Source of the DNA: Streptomyces sp. BK239
GTDB taxonomy: Bacteria > Actinomycetota > Actinomycetes > Streptomycetales > Streptomycetaceae
Assembly: GCF_004217285.1 (NCBI RefSeq)
Contig: NZ_SHKS01000001.1
Span: forward strand, 186,001-250,000
Direction of reading: 5' to 3'
DNA length: 64,000 bases
The notes under the pieces are model-generated. The model made no database searches. It had not been told where the DNA came from and was given only the letters and a program-made list of their open reading frames with translations. The position numbers and the translations under genes were made by a program. Positions 8,511 through 17,309 of the stretch are shown in pieces (the first letter of the stretch is position 1; each line of letters begins with the position of its first letter).

Positions 8511-9413
8511 TCAGCCCTTCACCGCGCCCTGCATGATGCCGCCCACGATCTGCTTGCCGAAGATCGCGAAGACCAGCAGAAGGGGGAGCGTGCCCAGCAG
8601 CGCGCCCGCCATGATCAGCGACTGGTCCGGCGTGTAGCCGCGGCCCAGTGCCGCGAGCGAGACCTGCACGGTGGGGTTGCCCGTCTGGCTCAGCACCAGG
8701 AAAGGCCACAGGAAGTCGTTCCACGTCTGGACGAACATCAGCATGCCGAGCACCGCCATCGCGGGGCGCGCCGCGGGGAACACCACGTGCCACACCACGC
8801 GCCAGCTGCTCGCGCCGTCCACCCGGGCGGCCTCGATGATCTCGTCGGGCAGCGCCTGCATCAGGTACTGCCGCATGAAGAACACGCCGAAGGCGCTGAC
8901 CAGCGAGGGCAGGATCACCGCCTGGAGCTGGTCGGTCCACTGCAGCTTGGCGACCATCATGTACAGCGGGATCACGCTCAGCTGCGGCGGCACCATCATC
9001 GTGCCGATCACGATCAGCATCAGCGCGCCCCGGCCCCTGAACCTCAGCTTGGCGAAGGCGAAACCGGCGATCGTGGACAGGAACACGATGGTGGCCGCCG
9101 ACGTCCCGGCCACGATCGTCGTGTTGACGAACGCCGTGCCCAGGTTGGCGCCGTTCCACGCCTCGTCGAGGTTGGTGAACAGGTTCGAGCCGAACCAGAA
9201 CGGCGGCGGCGTCTGCGCCAGTCGGCTGTTGTCGCGGGAGGCGGCGATCGCCGTCCACAGCAGCGGGAACAGCGAGCCGAGGGTGAACAGGCCCAGGATC
9301 ACGTACGAGAGGGGGCCGGCGTGCAGCGTGCCGCCGGCGCGGGCCGACTTGGGCCGCCGCACACGGCCGGGTTTCCTCACGGTCGTATCCGGCGGGGTCA
9401 GTGTCGTCGTCAC
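8511..9413 (-). CDS. cebG: Cellobiose/cellotriose ABC transporter permease CebG
   Basis: 300 residues with six hydrophobic segments. The EAA loop EAARVDGASSWRVVWHVVFPAARP is the ATPase-docking site. The start is GTG 9413, preceded by AGGAGT at a good distance on the minus strand. It lies 11 bases after the cebF stop, in operon order cebE-cebF-cebG. It forms the channel with CebF. Energisation would be by MsiK, since no ATPase gene is present. Assignment to cellodextrin uptake comes from the CebR boxes and the adjacent bglC and cebR. Confidence 0.93.
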   Translation of the reverse strand: MTTTLTPPDTTVRKPGRVRRPKSARAGGTLHAGPLSYVILGLFTLGSLFPLLWTAIAASRDNSRLAQTPPPFWFGSNLFTNLDEAWNGANLGTAFVNTTIVAGTSAATIVFLSTIAGFAFAKLRFRGRGALMLIVIGTMMVPPQLSVIPLYMMVAKLQWTDQLQAVILPSLVSAFGVFFMRQYLMQALPDEIIEAARVDGASSWRVVWHVVFPAARPAMAVLGMLMFVQTWNDFLWPFLVLSQTGNPTVQVSLAALGRGYTPDQSLIMAGALLGTLPLLLVFAIFGKQIVGGIMQGAVKG

Positions 9414-9424
9414 GGCCGGTACTC

Positions 9425-10435
9425 CTAACTACTGGCGCGCAGCCGGCGCGAGATGACGTAGTTGACGATGCCGATCACGATCAGGATCAGGAACATGGTC
9501 CAGGCGATCGCGGAGGCGCGGCCGAGGTGCTGGTTCACCCAACCCTGCTCGTACAGGTACAGGCCCAGCGTCTGGAACTGGTGTTCCGCGCCGCCGGACG
9601 CGCCCTTGTTCGGGTCGAACAGCAGCGGCTCGCCGAAGACCTGGCTCGCGCCGATGGTGGAGACGACCACGGTGAACAGGATCGTGGGCCGCAGCGACGG
9701 CAGTGTCACATGGAAGAACTGCTGCCAGCGGCTCGCGCCGTCCAGCGCCGCCGACTCGTAGAGGTCCTGCGGGATCGCCTGCATCGCCGCCAGGTAGATC
9801 AGCGCGTTGTAGCCGGTCCAGCGCCAGATGATGATCGAGGACACCGCGAACTGCGACGGCCACTTGTCGTTCTGCCAGTCGACCGGGCTGATTCCGACGA
9901 GGTCCAGCGCCCAGTTGATCATGCCGTAGTCGCGCCCGAAGAGCAGCACGAAGACGAGCGAGGCGGCCGCGATGGACGTCGCGTACGGTGCCAGCATCGC
10001 GACCCGGTAGAAGGTCGAGGCGCGCAGCCTGTAGTTGAGGATGTGTGCGATGCCCATCGCCATCAGCAACTGCGGCACCGTGGAGATGATGCCGATCGTG
10101 AGCGTGTTGCGCGCCGCGTTCCAGAAGAACTCGTCGTCGAAGATCCGGGTGTAGTTGCGCAGCCCGACCCAGTGCATGTCGGTGGGCGCGGTCATCTCCA
10201 CCTGGTGCAGCGACGCCCAGCCCGTGTAGAGCAGCGGGAACAGTCCGAACGCCAGGAACAGCAGGAAGAACGGCGAGACGAAGGCGTACGGGCTCCAGCG
10301 CAGGTCCCGCTGCCAGCGGCGGGACAGCCTTGAGCGGCGCCGCAGTTCCGCCTCCGTCGGTGCGACGGGCGGGCGGCCCGGGGCCGCGCCCCCCTCCTTC
10401 ACGGGGGGCGCGGCGGTGTCGTGGCGGGTGGCCAT
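9425..10435 (-). CDS. cebF: Cellobiose/cellotriose ABC transporter permease CebF
   Basis: 336 residues. A long Pro/Arg-rich cytoplasmic N-terminus (~50 residues) precedes six hydrophobic segments. EAA loop: ESAALDGASRWQQFFHVTLPSLRP. ATG 10435 is six bases beyond the cebE stop, so coupling to cebE translation is likely. The upstream reading frame extending to 10900 is on the cebE coding region in another frame and is not real. Confidence 0.93.
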   Translation of the reverse strand: MATRHDTAAPPVKEGGAAPGRPPVAPTEAELRRRSRLSRRWQRDLRWSPYAFVSPFFLLFLAFGLFPLLYTGWASLHQVEMTAPTDMHWVGLRNYTRIFDDEFFWNAARNTLTIGIISTVPQLLMAMGIAHILNYRLRASTFYRVAMLAPYATSIAAASLVFVLLFGRDYGMINWALDLVGISPVDWQNDKWPSQFAVSSIIIWRWTGYNALIYLAAMQAIPQDLYESAALDGASRWQQFFHVTLPSLRPTILFTVVVSTIGASQVFGEPLLFDPNKGASGGAEHQFQTLGLYLYEQGWVNQHLGRASAIAWTMFLILIVIGIVNYVISRRLRASS

Positions 10436-10440
10436 GCGGG

Positions 10441-11811
10441 TCACTTGTCCAGGCTGTTGTCGATGGTCTTGGTGGCGTTCGCCCAGGCCTCTTCGGTGGA
10501 CTTGCCCTTCGTCACCAGGATGACGCCGTTGTCGCTCAGGCCCTGCTGGATGATCTGGTCCTTCGGGCCGATCACCTGGACCGGGGCGGACTTGGCGGCC
10601 TCGGCGAAGATCGTGCCGATGTTGGCGCTGCCGGTCATCTGGTTGGTGGCGCCGGTGACTTCGGGCATCGTGTACGCGCCGGGCGCGCTCGGGAAGGAGC
10701 CCTGCACCTTGAACAGCTTGGCCTGCTGCTCGGGCGCGGTCAGCCAGGCGACCAGCTTCTCGGCCTCCTTCACGTGCTTGCCGCTGGAGGGCACGCCCAG
10801 GAAGCTGCCGCCCCAGTTGCCGGACTTCGGGGCCACCGCGACGGCCCACTTGCCGAAGGAGTCGGGCTTCGACTTGCCCTTGATGGTGCCGAGCATCCAC
10901 GGCGGGCAGGCCACGGTGGCGAACTTGCTGTTCGCGATCGTCTGGTCCCAGCTCGGCTGGAACTGCGGAACCCCCTGCACCAGGCCCTCCTGGGCGGCCT
11001 TCGCGGTCAGGTTGAAGCCGGCCCGGACGGCGGGGTTCGTCTTGTAGATGATCTCGCCGGAGGAGTCGTAGAACTTCTCCTTCTCACTGGAGAGGACGGC
11101 GTTGAGCAGACCGCCGGGGGAGTCCATGAAGAAGGTGCCCGCAGGGGCCTTCGACTTGTACTTCTTGCCGGTCTCGATGAACTTGTTCCAGTCGCCCGCC
11201 CAGAGCTGGCCGACCGCCGCCGGGTCGGTGGGCAGACCGGCCGCCTTGAACAGGTCCGTGCGGTAGCAGATGGCCATCGGGCCGACGTCGGTGCCGAGCC
11301 CGATCGTCTTGTTGTCCTTGGTCGTGGCCTGCGCCCACTTCCAGTCCAGCCAGTTGCTCTTGTTCACGCCCGAAACCTTGGACATGTCCTGGAACTTGGC
11401 GGCCTGGGTGGTGGTGACCTCGGATATGTTCGCGACTTCGATGGCCTGGACGTCCTGCAGGCCGCTGTTGGTGGTGAGGTGGTTCACCAGCGCCGGGTAG
11501 TAGTTCTCGTTCCGCTCGATCACGTTCTCGGCGATCTTGATGTTCGGGTTGAGCTTCTCGTACTCGGCGTAGAGGCCGGCCTCTTTGAAGCCCATGGTGC
11601 CGAACAGGCCCAGCGTGATCGTGGTCTTGCCCTTGCCGTCTCCGGACGAGCCCTTGTCGTCGTCCTTCTTGCCGTCGTCGGCACAGCCTGCCAGCAGCCC
11701 GGCGCCCAGTGCGGCCACGGCCGCGATGACGACCGTCCTGCGCGTCCCGCGGGCGATACGGGTGCCCCCGCCCGACCGAAGCCGGGAGTGGGGGAGGGTA
11801 CGTGCTCGCAT
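10441..11811 (-). CDS. cebE: Cellobiose/cellotriose-binding lipoprotein CebE
   Basis: 456 residues. The signal peptide ends in LLAGC (C43), so it is a lipoprotein anchored to the outer membrane face. It is followed by a Lys/Asp/Gly/Ser linker and a CUT1 solute-binding fold (TTITLGLFGTMGFKEAGLYAEYEKLNPNIKI). It captures cello-oligosaccharides for CebF-CebG. ATG 11811 has a strong AGGAGGA upstream; the frame continuing to 11943 would cross the CebR operator. It is the first gene of the ceb operon, with a perfect CebR palindrome 117 bases upstream. In plant-pathogenic streptomycetes this protein is part of cellotriose sensing; that role is known of the family and not shown here. Confidence 0.94.
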   Translation of the reverse strand: MRARTLPHSRLRSGGGTRIARGTRRTVVIAAVAALGAGLLAGCADDGKKDDDKGSSGDGKGKTTITLGLFGTMGFKEAGLYAEYEKLNPNIKIAENVIERNENYYPALVNHLTTNSGLQDVQAIEVANISEVTTTQAAKFQDMSKVSGVNKSNWLDWKWAQATTKDNKTIGLGTDVGPMAICYRTDLFKAAGLPTDPAAVGQLWAGDWNKFIETGKKYKSKAPAGTFFMDSPGGLLNAVLSSEKEKFYDSSGEIIYKTNPAVRAGFNLTAKAAQEGLVQGVPQFQPSWDQTIANSKFATVACPPWMLGTIKGKSKPDSFGKWAVAVAPKSGNWGGSFLGVPSSGKHVKEAEKLVAWLTAPEQQAKLFKVQGSFPSAPGAYTMPEVTGATNQMTGSANIGTIFAEAAKSAPVQVIGPKDQIIQQGLSDNGVILVTKGKSTEEAWANATKTIDNSLDK

Positions 11812-12201
11812 TGCGTCCTCCTGTTGCCCTGACGTGCCGACCCCCCGGCCAACTGCATGGTTGGACCCGTTAGTTTCTCGCTGCGGCTCGGGCGGGGAAC
11901 GTGCGGGATGTGTATGTGTCAGGTACCGTGGGAGCGCTCCCACAAGTGATGTGTTGAAGAGTCGCGGGTTCGGCCGGGGGTGTCAAGGGCGGGAGCGCGG
12001 AAGGATGTGTTCAGTTATCGGCCTGTTAGCTAACTCCGGCGGGTGATGTTTTTCGGCCGGGACCGGGGCGGGCGGGTGCGAGGGCGACCGGTGGCCGCGG
12101 GCCCGAGGGAGCCGAGGTGAGAGCCCCGGTGACGGCGGGCCGAACGGGCGGGACTGTTAGATTCCAGGCCAGCGGGATGACGACGCGGGAAGGCGGGGCT
12201 C
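11812..12201. other. cebE-cebR divergent promoter region
   Basis: 390 bp without genes between divergent cebE and cebR. It holds the CebR operator at 11929-11942 and a separate perfect 10-bp palindrome GTTAGCTAAC at 12025-12034. It also holds locally AT-richer DNA (12005-12055), and TTAGAT near 12155 that could be a -10 for cebR. I see no RNA gene. Confidence 0.6.
11929..11942. promoter_or_regulatory. CebR operator upstream of cebE (perfect palindrome)
   Basis: TGGGAGCGCTCCCA is a perfect 14-bp palindrome (16 bp with the flanking G and C). It lies in the cebE-cebR intergenic region, 118 bp from the cebE start, and is the canonical CebR binding site. Confidence 0.93.
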
Positions 12202-13257
12202 ATGGCAAGCCACTCAGCGCGGAGCCGGAGCGGTGGGCGGCCCACCCTCGAAGAGGTGGCCGCGCGCGCCGGTGTGGGCCGGGGCACGGTCTCGCGGGTC
12301 ATCAACGGCTCGCCCCGGGTCAGCGACGCGACCCGCGCGGCCGTGGAGGCGGCGGTGGCGGAACTCGGCTACGTCCCCAACACCGCCGCCCGCGCCCTCG
12401 CCGCCAACCGCACGGACGCCATCGCCCTCGTCGTCCCCGAGCCGGAGACCCGCTTCTTCGCGGAACCGTACTTCTCGGACATCGTGCGCGGTGTGGGCGC
12501 CGAACTCTCCGACACCGAGATGCAGTTGCTGCTGATCTTCGCGGGCAGCGACCGTGAGCGGCGACGGCTGGCCCAGTACCTCGCGGCCCACCGGGTGGAC
12601 GGCGTCCTGCTGGTCTCGGTGCACGCGAACGACCCGCTCCCGGACCTCCTCACCCAGTTGGAGATCCCGGCCGTGATCAGCGGCCCCCGCTCCGCCGCGG
12701 AGACCCTGCCGTCCGTCGACTCCGACAACTACGGCGGCGCCCGCTCCGCCGTGGAGCACCTGCTCGCCCAGGGCCGCCGCAGGATCGCGCACATCACCGG
12801 CCGCCTCGACGTGTACGGCGCCCAGCGCCGCGTCGACGGCTACCGCGACGCCCTGAGCGACGCGGGGTGCGAGGTGGACGAGGGTCTCGTGCAGCCCGGC
12901 GACTTCACCGAGGAGGGCGGCCGGCGTGCGATGGCCGACCTGCTCGCCCGCACTCCGGGACTGGACGCCGTCTTCGCGGGCTCCGACGTCATGGCGGCCG
13001 GCGCCCGCCAGGCGCTCCGCGAGGCGGGCCGCCGCATCCCCGACGACGTGGCCCTGGTCGGCTACGACGACTCGGCGATCGCCCGCCACATGGACCCGCC
13101 GCTGACCAGCGTCCGCCAGCCCATCGAGGAGATGGGCCGCCGCATGCTGGACCTCCTCCTCACCGAGATCGCGGACCGCCGTCCGGCGGCCTCCCGCGAA
13201 CTGGAACCCCGCCAGGTGGTCCTGGCGACGGAACTGGTGCAGCGGGCGTCGTCGTAA
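12202..13257 (+). CDS. cebR: LacI-family repressor CebR
   Basis: 351 residues. The N-terminal LacI helix-turn-helix is at residues ~12-65 (PTLEEVAARAGVGRGTVSRVINGSPRVSDATRAAV, then the hinge YVPNTAARALAANRT). The ligand-binding domain includes FAGSDVMAAGARQALREAGRRIPDDVALVGYDDS. It represses the divergent cebEFG operon and bglC by binding the two 14-bp palindromes; cellobiose/cellotriose releases it in characterised Streptomyces. ATG 12202 follows AAGGCGGGG. Downstream is the shared terminator before tRNA-His. Confidence 0.94.
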   Translation: MASHSARSRSGGRPTLEEVAARAGVGRGTVSRVINGSPRVSDATRAAVEAAVAELGYVPNTAARALAANRTDAIALVVPEPETRFFAEPYFSDIVRGVGAELSDTEMQLLLIFAGSDRERRRLAQYLAAHRVDGVLLVSVHANDPLPDLLTQLEIPAVISGPRSAAETLPSVDSDNYGGARSAVEHLLAQGRRRIAHITGRLDVYGAQRRVDGYRDALSDAGCEVDEGLVQPGDFTEEGGRRAMADLLARTPGLDAVFAGSDVMAAGARQALREAGRRIPDDVALVGYDDSAIARHMDPPLTSVRQPIEEMGRRMLDLLLTEIADRRPAASRELEPRQVVLATELVQRASS

Positions 13258-13367
13258 GCGGGGCGCGTCGAGTCCCGCGCAGGGCCCTTCGAGCGTGGCG
13301 GTGGTGAAGCTCACCGCCCGGCGGGGAGGGCGCTGTGCGGGAAGTGTCCTGTACAAGAGGCGAAACG

Positions 13368-13407
13368 CGTCAAGGGCTGACCCGCTTTCACGGATCAGCC
13401 CTTGACG
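13368..13407. terminator. Hairpin terminator between cebR and tRNA-His
   Basis: Perfect 13-bp inverted repeat (13368-13380 and 13395-13407, CGTCAAGGGCTGA) with a 14-base loop. It starts seven bases beyond the 3' end of the tRNA on the minus strand, so it is suited to end tRNA transcription and possibly cebR from the other side. Confidence 0.75.
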
Positions 13408-13413
13408 GGTGAG

Positions 13414-13487
13414 GGTGAGTGACGGGACTCGAACCCGCGGCATCCTGGACCACAACCAGGTGCTCTACCAGCTGAGCTACACCCACC
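13414..13487 (-). tRNA. tRNA-His (GTG anticodon)
   Basis: The minus strand folds into a standard cloverleaf. The acceptor arms are GTGGGTG and CACTCAC with discriminator C at 13414 and an encoded extra G at 13487 (the G-1 typical of tRNA-His). The anticodon stem is CCTGG/CCAGG with loop TTGTGGT; the anticodon GTG is at 13451-13453. The T arm contains GGGTTCGAGTCCC. No CCA is encoded. It stands alone between cebR and orn. Confidence 0.96.
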
Positions 13488-13593
13488 ATGACCGGCGGTT
13501 CACTGGGTGGTTTCCCCTACCGGCCGAGAAAAAGTGTACAGGGTCCGAAGGGGTGCTCGCGCACGGCTTTCCCGGGGGGCCGGATCTGCGTCG

Positions 13594-14196
13594 TCACCGC
13601 CCCGGCAGGACGTGCTTCGCGGCGATCGCCTTGGCGGTGTCCGAGTCCGGGCCGGGCTGCGGCACGAAGACGGCCTCGCGGTAGTAGCGCAGTTCGGCGA
13701 TGGACTCGCGGATGTCGGCGAGGGCGCGGTGGTTGCCGTTCTTCTCGGGGCTGTTGAAGTACGCCCGCGGGTACCAGCGCCGGGCCAGCTCCTTGATCGA
13801 GGAGACGTCGACGATCCGGTAGTGGAGGTAGCCCTCCAGGGTCGGCATGTCGCGCAGCAGGAAGCCGCGGTCGGTGCCGACGGAGTTGCCGCACAGCGGG
13901 GCCTTGCCGGGCTCTTTCACGTGCTCGCGCACATAGGCGAGGACCTGCTCCTCGGCGTCGGCCAGCGTGGTGCCGGCGGCGAGCTCGTCCAGCAGTCCGG
14001 AAGCGGTGTGCATCTGACGCACCACCTCCGGCATCGTCTCCAGCGCCGAGTCCGGCGGACGGACGACGATGTCGACGCCGTCGCCGAGGATGTTCAGCTC
14101 GGAGTCGGTGACGAGGGCGGCTACCTCGATGAGAGCGTCGTCGGACAGCGAGAGGCCGGTCATCTCGCAGTCGATCCACACCATGCGATCGTTCAT
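13594..14196 (-). CDS. orn: Oligoribonuclease
   Basis: 200 residues, full length for Orn. It is a 3'-5' exonuclease degrading 2-5 nt RNA and pGpG. DEDD catalytic residues: D9 and E11 in WIDCEMTGL, then the ExoII/III region [14 protein letters not shown] [16 protein letters not shown] and [11 protein letters not shown] near the C-terminus. It is next to adpA, as in S. griseus (ornA-adpA), where loss affects growth and development. It has its own gene boundary: the adpA terminator separates them. Confidence 0.95.
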   Translation of the reverse strand: MNDRMVWIDCEMTGLSLSDDALIEVAALVTDSELNILGDGVDIVVRPPDSALETMPEVVRQMHTASGLLDELAAGTTLADAEEQVLAYVREHVKEPGKAPLCGNSVGTDRGFLLRDMPTLEGYLHYRIVDVSSIKELARRWYPRAYFNSPEKNGNHRALADIRESIAELRYYREAVFVPQPGPDSDTAKAIAAKHVLPGR

Positions 14197-14280
14197 GCGA
14201 CCACCCTAAGGCTGACATCGGCCGATGCGATGCCCCCGGTGGCCGCGACTGCCCCGGGGCTCAGACCCGGAGGGCGGAAC

Positions 14281-14337
14281 AGGACGGGAGGGACGGGGCG
14301 GCGGGGGCGCCCCGGCCCCCGCCGCCCCGCCCGTCCT
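14281..14337 (-). terminator. adpA terminator
   Basis: A 14-bp perfect GC stem (14295-14308/14315-14328) with a 6-base loop sits directly after the adpA stop. An outer pairing of 14281-14288 with 14330-14337 extends it. Confidence 0.7.
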
Positions 14338-15599
14338 CACATGCCGCTGCGCGGTCCCGGCAGGCTCGCCCGCGATCCCGCGAAGGCGTCCCGTGCGTGC
14401 TGGCCGTGCTCCGCGGACAGAGCCGTGACCGACGCCGTGTGCGGCGCGCCCGCCGGCGCGGCCGGTCCCGGCGTGCGCCGCACCTGCGGCGGCACACCCG
14501 CCTCCGGGTGCAGCCCGCCCATGCCCGGCCCCGGCGGAACCGGCGCGGGCGGCTCACTGTCGGTCTGCGGCCGGTCTCCCTGCGGCCGGCGCGCCCGGTA
14601 CGCCGCCCGGTAGGCGGCCGGGGACGAGCCGAGCTGCCGCCGGAAGTGCCCGCGCAGCGCCACCGGCGAGCGGAACCCGCACCGCCCGGCGACCTCGTCG
14701 ACGGAGTAGTCGGAGGTCTCCAGCAGCCGCTGCGCCTGAAGCACCCGCTGGGTGATCAGCCATTGCAGCGGAGCGCTGCCGGTGAGCGAGCGGAACCGCC
14801 GGTCGAAGGTGCGCCGGCTCATGTAGGCGCGCGCCGCGAGCGTCTCCACGTCGAACTGCTCGTGGAGGTGCTCCAGCGCCCAGGCGACAACCTCGGCGAG
14901 CGGGTCGGCGCCGATCTCCTCCGGTAAAGACCGGTCGAGGTAGCGCTCCTGACCGCCGGACCGGCGCGGCGGGACCACGAGCCGGCGGGCCAGCGCTCCG
15001 GCCGCCTCGTTGCCGTGGTCCGTCCGCACGATGTGCAGACACAGGTCGATCCCGGCCGCCGTGCCCGCGGACGTCAGCACATCGCCGTCGTCGACGAACA
15101 GCTCCCGCGGATCGACGTGCACCGACGGATAGCGCTTGGCCAGCGTCGGCGCGTACATCCAGTGTGTGGTGGCCGGACGCCCGTCCAGCAGGCCCGCCGC
15201 CGCCAGCACGAACGCGCCGGTGCACAGGCCCACGATGCGGGCGCCTTCCTCGTGCGCCCGGCGCAGTGCGTCGAGCGCTTCCGCGGGCGGCGGGGAGGTG
15301 ATCGAACGCCAGGCCGGCACGACGACCGTGCCGGCCCTGGATATCGCCTCCAGGCCGTGTGGTGCGGTGAGTTCCAGGCCCCCTGTGGTCCGCAGTGGGC
15401 CGTCCTCACCGCCGCACACCAGTAGTCGGTAGCGCGGCACGCCGGCGTCCTGGCGGTCAATCCCGAACACCGACAGCGGAATGGAACTCTCGAAAATCGG
15501 GCCGCCGCTGAACAGCAGCACCGCGACGATCTCCTTGCGGCGTCGCCCCGACAATTTCCGGGCCGCGGCCTCCGGCGCGGCGGTGGAGTCGTGGCTCAT
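14337..15599 (-). CDS. adpA: AdpA, AraC/XylS-family master developmental regulator
   Basis: 420 residues. The N-terminal DJ-1/PfpI-like (GATase1-like) dimerisation domain is at ~20-195 (EIVAVLLFSGGPIFESSIPLSVFG ... IVGLCTGAFVLAAAGLLDG). The C-terminal AraC double helix-turn-helix is at ~235-335 (VETLAARAYMSRRTFDRRFRSLTGSAPLQWL and YSVDEVAGRCGFRSPVALRGHFRR). A Pro/Gly-rich tail follows. A TTA leucine codon at 14925-14927 (in DRSLPEE, in the inter-domain linker) makes it a target of the bldA tRNA, as in other Streptomyces adpA genes. AdpA controls morphological differentiation, secreted proteases and antibiotic production. A consensus AdpA site lies 139 bp upstream of the start codon. Confidence 0.96.
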   Translation of the reverse strand: MSHDSTAAPEAAARKLSGRRRKEIVAVLLFSGGPIFESSIPLSVFGIDRQDAGVPRYRLLVCGGEDGPLRTTGGLELTAPHGLEAISRAGTVVVPAWRSITSPPPAEALDALRRAHEEGARIVGLCTGAFVLAAAGLLDGRPATTHWMYAPTLAKRYPSVHVDPRELFVDDGDVLTSAGTAAGIDLCLHIVRTDHGNEAAGALARRLVVPPRRSGGQERYLDRSLPEEIGADPLAEVVAWALEHLHEQFDVETLAARAYMSRRTFDRRFRSLTGSAPLQWLITQRVLQAQRLLETSDYSVDEVAGRCGFRSPVALRGHFRRQLGSSPAAYRAAYRARRPQGDRPQTDSEPPAPVPPGPGMGGLHPEAGVPPQVRRTPGPAAPAGAPHTASVTALSAEHGQHARDAFAGSRASLPGPRSGM

Positions 15600-15985
15600 C
15601 CTGCTAAGCCCCCCTCGGTGGTCGCGGCGCCCCTAACTTGTCGGGCTTGTCGCTCCTGCACGTTTCCCCTCGGTCCTGCACGAGTCCCCCGCCGTAGACA
15701 GTCAAGATCGAATCTACTGTGTCGTGCGCCGCCGGCGTGGCCGGTTCAGCACCCGACAGATTGTCGACATGGCAACTTGGCGTGAAGCATTCGATCACGA
15801 AGCGTTGCACTCACGGGCCGTGCAGGGAAGTGCGCCTTGTGGCAGTGGCCAATCCACGTAGGGTGCGCGGGGCCCGTCAGACCCTCTTCGCGCAGGTGGG
15901 ACGGGGGGAGGGGGGTGGTCGGGGCAAGAGGTGCGGGGTTCTTGGAAGTTGGCTGAAAACAGATGCCTCGGGGTGTGAAAACCGG
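15600..15985. other. adpA upstream region (long leader/promoter)
   Basis: 386 bp with no gene. The composition is more AT-rich than flanking genes (15700-15800 and 15950-15990). It contains the AdpA consensus match and probably the adpA promoter and 5' leader. No clear promoter hexamers could be fixed by eye. Confidence 0.6.
15738..15747 (+). promoter_or_regulatory. Predicted AdpA binding site (autoregulation)
   Basis: TGGCCGGTTC matches the published AdpA consensus TGGCSNGWWY at all positions. A near match (TGGCGTGAAG) follows at 15778-15787. Both lie in the long adpA leader, where AdpA autorepression sites occur in S. griseus. Confidence 0.55.
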
Positions 15986-16378
15986 TCAGCCGACCGGTGC
16001 GCTTCCGCCGCTGTGACGACCGCCACGCCGCGCTCCGCCCCCGGTGCGATGCCGGGCCCCGCGCCGGGACCGGTAGGGGGCCTGTGCCTGGTGTTCCCCC
16101 AGTGACCCATGTGACACGCGGGAGCTCTGCGAGAGGTGAGCCGCTTGTTCCCGCGCCCGCTGCCGGGCGGCGCACCGCTCGGAGCGGCGCAGCAGCAGCC
16201 GGCAGACCGCGGTGACGGCGGCCAGGCCCAGGGCGGTGCCGAGGGCGCCGGCGAGGGAGGCGCCGAACCAGACCAGGACCACCGGGACCAGGACACAGCT
16301 GAAGGCCGCCCAGCGGATCAGGTCGGTGGTCCGGTCGTCCCCGGTGCGGGCGTCGGGGGCTCGGCGGGCTGCGGGCAT
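15986..16378 (-). CDS. Small membrane protein, unknown function
   Basis: 130 residues. A short charged N-terminus (PDARTGDDRTTDLIR) is followed by two adjacent hydrophobic segments at ~23-60 (WAAFSCVLVPVVLVWFGASLAGALGTALGLAAVTAVCRLLL). A long Arg/Gly/His/Ser-rich, probably cytoplasmic, tail ends in GRHSGGSAPVG. ATG 16378 has AGGAAG about 12 bases upstream. I do not recognise a family. It lies directly upstream of adpA in the same orientation but with a 386-bp gap, and is divergent from the universal stress protein gene. Confidence 0.6.
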   Translation of the reverse strand: MPAARRAPDARTGDDRTTDLIRWAAFSCVLVPVVLVWFGASLAGALGTALGLAAVTAVCRLLLRRSERCAARQRAREQAAHLSQSSRVSHGSLGEHQAQAPYRSRRGARHRTGGGARRGGRHSGGSAPVG

Positions 16379-16688
16379 GGGGCGGCTTCTTCCTGGCCAC
16401 TTCCGGAGGGGCGATGGCTCAAGGGGTTCAACGCCCCTCCGACGGGTCGGTCACTGTCCCCGGTGAGCGCATCCTGTGCAAACCGCCTGTACGGGGCAGC
16501 AACCATTGCGTTACGGGCGGCCCTCGTGCATGCTCCCTGGAACCCCCCAGGGGACAAGCGCGGGATCTGGGCCAACGGGGCTTGCCGCCGTACCCTTGGG
16601 GGTATGGGCCGGGGAAGGCGATTCCCGGACATGCTCCGCCGCTCACGCTCGTCCCACCCGTATTAAGGATCGATACGCCGAGACAGCC
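16379..16688. other. Divergent promoter region before the universal stress gene
   Basis: 310 bp without a gene. It contains a short hairpin TACCC-TTGGG-GGTA near 16590-16606 and an AAGGATCG close to 16672. I see no recognisable operator. Confidence 0.5.
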
Positions 16689-17216
16689 ATGGCCGGTCAC
16701 GAATTCTTCGAACCCGCGGACCGCAAGCGGCCCGTCGCCGACCCGACGGCGGCCGAGCCCCTGGCGGCGGAAGAGACACGCCCGTCCTGCGATCCCGCTT
16801 TCAAGCACGGTGTGGTCGTCGGTTTCGACGGCTCCATGTCCAGTGAGCGCGCCCTCGCGTACGCCATCGGCATGGCCCATCGCTCCCGCTCGGGGCTGAT
16901 CATCGTCCACGTGGCCAACCGGCTGCCCACCACGGTGTGGGCGGGCTGCGAGCCGCCGGTCTTCGTCGATGTGCCGGACCACCGCACCGAGGTGCTCGGT
17001 CTGGAGCTCGCCTGCGCCGACTACCTCTCCGAGGTGCCCTGGATCCTGGTCGAGCGCGGCGGTGACATCTGCCACGAACTCGAAGAGGTGGGGCGGGAGT
17101 ACGAGGCCGACGCGATCGTGGTCGGCTCGACGCACGGCATCGTCGGGCGGATCTTCGGCTCCGTCGCCGGCCGTCTCGCCAAGCGCGCGAAGCGGCCCGT
17201 CGTCGTCATCCCGTGA
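16689..17216 (+). CDS. Universal stress protein (UspA family)
   Basis: 175 residues. A ~35-residue acidic extension precedes the Usp alpha/beta domain. That begins GVVVGFDGSMSSERALAYAIGMA and ends with the ATP-binding signature GSTHGIVGRIFGSVAGRLAKRAKRPVVVIP (G-x2-G-x9-G(S/T)-like). It is therefore probably an ATP-binding Usp. ATG 16689 was chosen because upstream codons (16476-16688) are intergenic in character. It ends in the bidirectional terminator shared with glmS. Function beyond stress association is not known from sequence. Confidence 0.88.
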   Translation: MAGHEFFEPADRKRPVADPTAAEPLAAEETRPSCDPAFKHGVVVGFDGSMSSERALAYAIGMAHRSRSGLIIVHVANRLPTTVWAGCEPPVFVDVPDHRTEVLGLELACADYLSEVPWILVERGGDICHELEEVGREYEADAIVVGSTHGIVGRIFGSVAGRLAKRAKRPVVVIP

Positions 17217-17258
17217 CCCCCGACGCGTCCCTCGTCGGAGTGACTTGAGGCGTCACAT

Positions 17259-17299
17259 GCGGGTGGGCCCCCTGACGGCACGTCAGGGGGCCCACCCGC
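17259..17299. terminator. Strong bidirectional terminator (USP / glmS)
   Basis: A perfect 19-bp inverted repeat (17259-17277 and 17281-17299) with a 3-base loop lies between the convergent USP and glmS genes. It is the longest perfect intergenic stem seen in the window. Confidence 0.88.
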
Positions 17300-17309
17300 G
17301 TCGCTTCTT

